Positions 59,987 to 64,000 of a DNA stretch of 64,000 nucleotides are shown here, piece by piece. Made by a program: the position numbers and the translations under genes. The stretch covers positions 124,001 through 188,000 of the forward strand of contig NZ_FQZK01000008.1 in assembly GCF_900141985.1 (NCBI RefSeq). Reading direction: 5' to 3'. The stretch's first letter is position 1, and every line of letters begins with the position of its first letter. This DNA comes from Nocardiopsis flavescens (lineage in GTDB: Bacteria > Actinomycetota > Actinomycetes > Streptosporangiales > Streptosporangiaceae). The notes beneath the pieces were generated by a model. The model was not told the origin of the DNA and did no database searches. It worked only from the letters and a program-made list of their open reading frames with translations.

Positions 59987-61273
59987 CTAGGCCTCTCGGT
60001 CGATTCCGGTCTGGATCTCGGCGATCAGCGCGTCGGCCGCCTCCGAGACCCCGGTCTCTCCCAGGGCGACCCCCTCCGAGACCCGCGACAGCGCCTCGCG
60101 CCACGTGTTGGTGCCGGGGGGCGCCTCGTGCCGGGGGCGCTGGTCGAACTCGCGGTCGGCCTCGACCACGGCCAGCATCTCGATCTCGTCGTCGGAGGCG
60201 AAGTCGTAGGCCTCCGTGAGGAGGCGGGGGTTGGGCGGGGCGCCCATGGTGAGGCCGACGGTGCGCAGGAAGTCCGCGTTGTTGACGTTGAAGTCGATGA
60301 GGCGGCCCGCGGCCTCCACGTCGGCGTCGTCGATGCCCTGGTAGACGGCCAGCCGGGGGTAGTAGAGGAACTTGTGCCCGTCCGCGGCGTCGGAGGCTAC
60401 CGGGGCCGAGCGCAGCCGGAAGCGGTTCTCGGGGTACATGGCGGCGTCGTCGATGATGTGGTTGGAGCTGCCGAAGTTGAGGAGGATGTCGCCGCCCACG
60501 GCGGCCCAGTCGGGCTGCATGCCCTCCTGCTCGCTGAGCGTGAGCAGCGCGCCCGCGTCCATGAGGACACGCCACCACTCGAACCACTCGGCGAGGGCCT
60601 CGGAGTCGAACCCCATGGCCCCCTCCGCGGTCCACAGGTCCTGGCCGCGCTGGCGCAGCCAGGCCTCGAACGCCATGTCCTGGTCGGGGTTGTAGGAGGC
60701 GGCGCGGCGCCCGGCGGAGTTCTCGGCGCTGTAGTCGATGAGGAACTCGGACAGGTCGTCCCAGGTCCAGTCCTCGCCGGGCAGCTCGATGCCGTCCTCT
60801 TCGAGGAACGTCTCGTTGTAGCGGACCACCGGGACGAAGACGCCGTGCGGCATGGACACGAACTCGCCGTTGAGGGAGAAGGACTCGATGTCGGCGTCGG
60901 AGAAGTCGGAGAGGTCGAGGGTGGGGATGTCGCTGAGGGAGCGGTACAGTCCGTTCTTCTCGTAGGTCATGACCTGGGGAGACGCGATCCAGAAGATCTC
61001 GGGAACGTCCCGGGCCGCCATCTGGGTGGTCATACGCTCTTGGAAGGCGGTGTATTCGGCGAACTCCGGTTGGACGGTGATCTCCGGGTTGTCCCGCTGG
61101 AATTCCTCCAGGGCCTCGGTGTAGCGCTGCTGGCGGACGTTGTTGCCCCACCAGGCGTAGCGGATCGTGGTACCGCTCCCACCCCCGGTGCCGCAGGCGG
61201 AGAGGAGGCCCGTGGCCCCCAGGGTCCCCAGCCCGGCCGCCGCCAGGAAGGTGCGCCTGTCGAGATTTCCCAT
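59987..61273 (-). CDS. Sugar-binding lipoprotein of the ABC transporter
   Basis: 428 residues from ATG at 61273 with AAAGGA upstream. The signal has a Tat-like RRTFLAAAG and lipobox LLSAC (Cys ~27), so it is exported and lipid-anchored. A cluster B (family 1) binding protein: IRYAWWGNNVRQQRYTEALE at the start, EFAEYTAFQERMTTQMAARD, and many Trp typical of oligosaccharide binding (WTWDDL, WFEWWRVLM). It is first of a three-gene unit, behind an AT-rich promoter with nested inverted repeats. Confidence 0.93.
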   Translation of the reverse strand: MGNLDRRTFLAAAGLGTLGATGLLSACGTGGGSGTTIRYAWWGNNVRQQRYTEALEEFQRDNPEITVQPEFAEYTAFQERMTTQMAARDVPEIFWIASPQVMTYEKNGLYRSLSDIPTLDLSDFSDADIESFSLNGEFVSMPHGVFVPVVRYNETFLEEDGIELPGEDWTWDDLSEFLIDYSAENSAGRRAASYNPDQDMAFEAWLRQRGQDLWTAEGAMGFDSEALAEWFEWWRVLMDAGALLTLSEQEGMQPDWAAVGGDILLNFGSSNHIIDDAAMYPENRFRLRSAPVASDAADGHKFLYYPRLAVYQGIDDADVEAAGRLIDFNVNNADFLRTVGLTMGAPPNPRLLTEAYDFASDDEIEMLAVVEADREFDQRPRHEAPPGTNTWREALSRVSEGVALGETGVSEAADALIAEIQTGIDREA

Positions 61274-61353
61274 CAGTGTCCTTTCGCCGCCGGAGAGGTC
61301 GCTCTCCGAGGAATGTGCAGCTGATCGGCCATGTTTCCCTCACGAATCTGGTA

Positions 61354-61383
61354 TGTCAATATTCCATGAATACTTGTTTGACA
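61354..61383. promoter_or_regulatory. Nested inverted repeats upstream of the binding-protein gene
   Basis: Outer arms TGTCAA (61354-61359) and TTGACA (61378-61383) enclose TATTC-CAT-GAATA (61360-61372). On the minus strand TTGTCA and TATTGA spaced 17 bp could be the promoter, so a regulator bound here would block it. The GntR protein encoded at 57498 is the obvious candidate. Confidence 0.55.
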
Positions 61384-61386
61384 AAG

Positions 61387-63417
61387 TTACAGACCCTTGA
61401 TGGCGGACGCCCTCACCAGCACCTCGAACAGGTCCAGGCGCGGGATCCGGAGACGGCCGTCCCCGTCCGCCGGGCACGCGGTCCCGGCCCGCAGCGCGGT
61501 CACCGTCGCGCCCTCCTCCTCGGGCCACCAGGGCACGCGCAGGCGGTGGTCCCGTACCGGCACCGGCGCGCGGAAGCCCTGGGGCACCGCCCCGGAGTGG
61601 TTGAGGAGGTGGACCACCCGGCCCGCCGCCGAGGTGCCCAGCACCACCTGGACCTGCTCGGGCAGGTCGGTGTCGACCTGGACCGGCCCGTCCGCGGCGG
61701 CCAGCACCGCCTCCACGAACACCTCGCGGTGCCCGCTCAGGCCCACCTCGTGGTAGGCCCGGCCCGGCGTCCAGGGCAGGACGTGGACCCGGCCCCCGCC
61801 CTCGACGGCGGCGGACAGCGAGCCGTACAGGTCCAGGTCGACGTGGCCGTGGCACTTCTCGGGCGGCCCGTAGGGTGCCCGGGACAGCACCGGCAGCCCG
61901 GTCGCGGCGCCGGGCGCCGGCTCCACCACGTGGAAGGCGCCGACGACCGGCAGGGTCCCGCGCGGGCGCCCTCCGCCGGGGTCCGGGCGGCGCAGGTGCA
62001 GTGAGCGGACCGACTCGACGGTGTCGCGCACCGCGAGCCGCCCGCGCACCGGCGCCCCGGCCAGCTGGAAGCCGTCGCCGTCGAAGCCGCTCGACCCCGT
62101 GGTGACCACTCCCCCGCCGGAGCGGGTGAAGCCGTCCAGCGCCCGGACCGCCCCGGGGTCCAGGGCGCCCAGGTCGGGCAGCACCACCACCCCGTAGCCG
62201 TCCAGGCGGCCCTGGGCGGCGACGTCGGGCAGCCGCGGCTCGGGCAGGACGTCGAACGGGATGTGCCGTTCCAGCAGGGCCGAGTACAGGCCGCGGAACT
62301 CCGCGAGCGCCTCGTCCCGGCCCCCGCCGGATTCGAGGGGGTCGGGGCGGACCAGGAGCGCGCGGGCGGCGGGGACGAGGTCCCGGTACACCTCGGTGTG
62401 GTCGCGGTGGAAGCGGGTGATCTCCCCGGCCACGTCGAGGCACTCGTAGGTGACGTCGTCCGGCGTGCCCATGATGTAGGTCGACGGGTTGGCGCCGCGG
62501 GCGATCGCCTGGACCAGGTACTGCGCGAAGTGGTGCGGCTCCTCCCCCGCCCACCGGTAGGGCATGTCCACGAACCCCACCGAGTTGACCAGGACCGGGA
62601 CCCCGGGCCGGAAGGTCTTGGCCGCGCTGACGTGCTCGGCGGTGCGCTGGTGCCACAGGGTCCGCCCGACCGCGTTGTTGGCCTCGTGGAAGACGATGTC
62701 GGCGCGGTCGCCCAGGATGAGCGGCGCCTCGGGGCGGCGGGCGCCGATGTGCGCCCGGACCCGGGCGGTGAGGTCGTCGATCATGGCGGCGGCGAACCGG
62801 CGCCACAGCGGGTAGGCGGGCGAGTCCGGACCGGTCGGCAGGTCCGTGCCGGGGGCGAAGGAGGCGAAGGCCCGGTGGCAGGCCAGGCACCGGCACACCC
62901 CGCGGTAGGCGCCCGCGTAGTCGACCTCGTTGTAGGACATCCAGTTGAAGAAGAAGCCGTCCAGCGGGTACCGGTCCAGGACCTCGTCGACCACGTCGAA
63001 GAGGCGCCGCTGGTAGTAGTCGCCGCTGGGGCACACGCTGGTCAGCCCGTTGTAGACCTGCGGTTCGCCCGCCGGGTCCACGAAGCACCACTCGGGGTGG
63101 CGCTCGGCGCGGCGGTGGTCGACCTTGGAGAAGTCCATGCGGGCCAGGAGGCGCACGCCCCGGGCCCGGGCCGCCGCCAGCGCGTCCCCCACCAGGTCGC
63201 CGGACGGGCGTCCGGCCAGCGCGGGGTTGCGCGTCTGGAAGTCCAGGTCGGTGGGGTGGTTGGCGATGATGCCGCCGACGCTGAGCAGCCAGGCGTCCGC
63301 GCCGAACTCCTCCAGGTGGTCGAGCACCCGTTCCACGTCCAGTCCCGCGTCGACCTCGCGCAGGTTGGTCTGGAACATGCGGAACGGCCGGTGCCACCAC
63401 GGTTCGGGGTGCGTCAT
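61387..63417 (-). CDS. Uncharacterised glycosidase-like protein (hypothetical GH6 / beta-galactosidase-trimerisation type)
   Basis: 676 residues from ATG at 63417, overlapping the upstream gene's stop (ATGA). No signal peptide, so cytoplasmic. An N-terminal TIM barrel (~1-370) has RMFQTNLREVDAGLDVERVL, DAWLLSVGGIIANHPTDLDF, RLLARMDFSKVDHR and YPLDGFFFNWMSYNEVDY, followed by a Cys pair, CRCLACHRAF. A flavodoxin-like trimerisation domain (~370-560; GYGVVVLPDLGALDPGAVRA) and a C-terminal beta domain follow. Acidic residues at strand ends could be catalytic, but no member known to me has a proven activity. It probably degrades the sugar imported by the transporter. Confidence 0.82.
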   Translation of the reverse strand: MTHPEPWWHRPFRMFQTNLREVDAGLDVERVLDHLEEFGADAWLLSVGGIIANHPTDLDFQTRNPALAGRPSGDLVGDALAAARARGVRLLARMDFSKVDHRRAERHPEWCFVDPAGEPQVYNGLTSVCPSGDYYQRRLFDVVDEVLDRYPLDGFFFNWMSYNEVDYAGAYRGVCRCLACHRAFASFAPGTDLPTGPDSPAYPLWRRFAAAMIDDLTARVRAHIGARRPEAPLILGDRADIVFHEANNAVGRTLWHQRTAEHVSAAKTFRPGVPVLVNSVGFVDMPYRWAGEEPHHFAQYLVQAIARGANPSTYIMGTPDDVTYECLDVAGEITRFHRDHTEVYRDLVPAARALLVRPDPLESGGGRDEALAEFRGLYSALLERHIPFDVLPEPRLPDVAAQGRLDGYGVVVLPDLGALDPGAVRALDGFTRSGGGVVTTGSSGFDGDGFQLAGAPVRGRLAVRDTVESVRSLHLRRPDPGGGRPRGTLPVVGAFHVVEPAPGAATGLPVLSRAPYGPPEKCHGHVDLDLYGSLSAAVEGGGRVHVLPWTPGRAYHEVGLSGHREVFVEAVLAAADGPVQVDTDLPEQVQVVLGTSAAGRVVHLLNHSGAVPQGFRAPVPVRDHRLRVPWWPEEEGATVTALRAGTACPADGDGRLRIPRLDLFEVLVRASAIKGL

Positions 63418-64000
63418 GCGGCGCCTCCCCCGGTCCAGGTGAACCGCACCGTCTCCAGCAGCTCGACGGAGGGCACGACGACCTCGGCGCGGCCGTCCTC
63501 GATCCGGACCGCGGCGTCGGCGCCGGACACGAGCAGGCGGGCCCGGGCCCCGTCGGCGCCCTCGGGCAGGGCCACCGAGACCTCCAGGGGACCGACCGGG
63601 ATGATCTCGCGGATGGGTCCCTTGAGGGCCATGGGGTTGGTGAGGTTGACGACCGACAGGAACAGCGCGCCGTCCCCCTCGCGGAGCGCCAGGTCGAGCA
63701 GGCCGGGGCCGCGGACGGTCACCCGGTCCGGCGCGCCCAGCGCCCAGCGCACGGCGTCGGCGACGAGCACGCCGTGGTCCGGCTGGAGCGCCTCCCAGAA
63801 CAGGGAGCCGAGGTTGAAGGCCGCGTACACCGAGCGCCCGCCCCCGGGCAGCTCCCGGGTGACCACGGCGGCCGGGCCGGGCTCGGCCCGCGGGTAGACC
63901 TCCTCCATCGGCAGGTCGGGGAAGTCGGGGACGAAGCGGAAGGGCACCTCGGTGCCGGGCCGCTCGGTCACCCCGGTCAGCTCGGTGCCGCCGATGATCC
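63414..64000 (-). CDS. Second glycosidase-like protein, C-terminal part (cut by window edge)
   Basis: The frame is open through the right edge; the last ~195 residues are seen. They comprise the end of a trimerisation-like domain (VVTRELPGGGRSVYAAFNLG, SLFWEALQPDHGVLVADAVR) and a C-terminal beta domain (LLDLALREGDGALFLSVVNL, ending VRFTWTGGGAA). The same order occurs at the end of the neighbouring 676-residue protein, so this is probably a paralogue, coupled by ATGA. The GTG at 63971 is internal, not the start. Confidence 0.75.
   Translation of the reverse strand, partial: IIGGTELTGVTERPGTEVPFRFVPDFPDLPMEEVYPRAEPGPAAVVTRELPGGGRSVYAAFNLGSLFWEALQPDHGVLVADAVRWALGAPDRVTVRGPGLLDLALREGDGALFLSVVNLTNPMALKGPIREIIPVGPLEVSVALPEGADGARARLLVSGADAAVRIEDGRAEVVVPSVELLETVRFTWTGGGAA

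Noticed and set aside
1..64000. CRISPR arrays, phage genes, integrases
   Set aside because: Read for evenly spaced short repeats and for integrase/transposase motifs; none were seen.

Overview
The window is very GC-rich DNA (coding third positions are almost always G or C), with GTG and TTG starts, overlapping stop/start codons, GC-rich terminators without T tracts, and families typical of filamentous actinomycetes (PF04672 methyltransferase, WYL regulator, GH92, RlaP, many FCD-type GntR regulators). I infer a Streptosporangiales/Nocardiopsis-like chromosome segment; no phage, plasmid or CRISPR genes were seen.

Layout. 0-1.9 kb: the start of an aconitase gene divergent from a GntR regulator, then a small conserved protein. 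1.9-5.3 kb: a damaged stretch in which a serine/threonine kinase remnant and lhgO lie between two copies of an intergenic repeat, followed by remnants of small membrane proteins. 5.3-14 kb: surface or secreted proteins (two PQQ-type propeller proteins, a membrane protein with C-x4-C propeller repeats, a LamG protein flanked by near-identical direct repeats). 14.3-24 kb: the phenylacetate catabolic cluster, paaABCDE-paaI and paaJFHG on the minus strand and paaK divergent, with the same palindromic operator in front of paaA and between paaJ and paaK; paaZ/paaN and the regulator gene are not in the window. 24-28.5 kb: ilvA with a coupled zinc-ribbon protein, and a sodium:amino-acid symporter. 29.1-31.6 kb: a three-gene operon of a 94-residue protein, a polyprenyl synthase and an MpaB/rubber-oxygenase-like haem oxygenase. 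32-37.8 kb: OYE-type reductase, WYL regulator, short UvrA paralogue, serine hydrolase.

38-43.2 kb: a dicarboxylate (probably malonate-like) module: CaiB-type CoA-transferase, fused carboxyltransferase, FCD regulator and MatC-like permease. Both promoter regions carry the same 11-base operator core. 43.6-51.5 kb: GH92 mannosidase, SRPBCC protein, SAM methyltransferase, RlaP-type RNA-repair nucleotidyltransferase, a 30-residue membrane microprotein, a RanBP2-zinc-finger membrane protein and an unknown Cys-rich protein.

51.6-54.2 kb is the most unusual part. Three tRNA-like elements (anticodons CAU, UCG, CUG) stand in tandem. All fold as full cloverleaves with differing but still paired acceptor stems, yet all lack the TTC of the T-loop. 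Hairpins separate them, and the last ends two bases before the start codon of a 768-residue conserved protein of unknown function. 54.5-64 kb: secreted PI-PLC-like protein, SDR, GntR regulator, and a sugar ABC transporter (two permeases, binding protein) with two uncharacterised glycosidase-like proteins, the last cut by the window edge.
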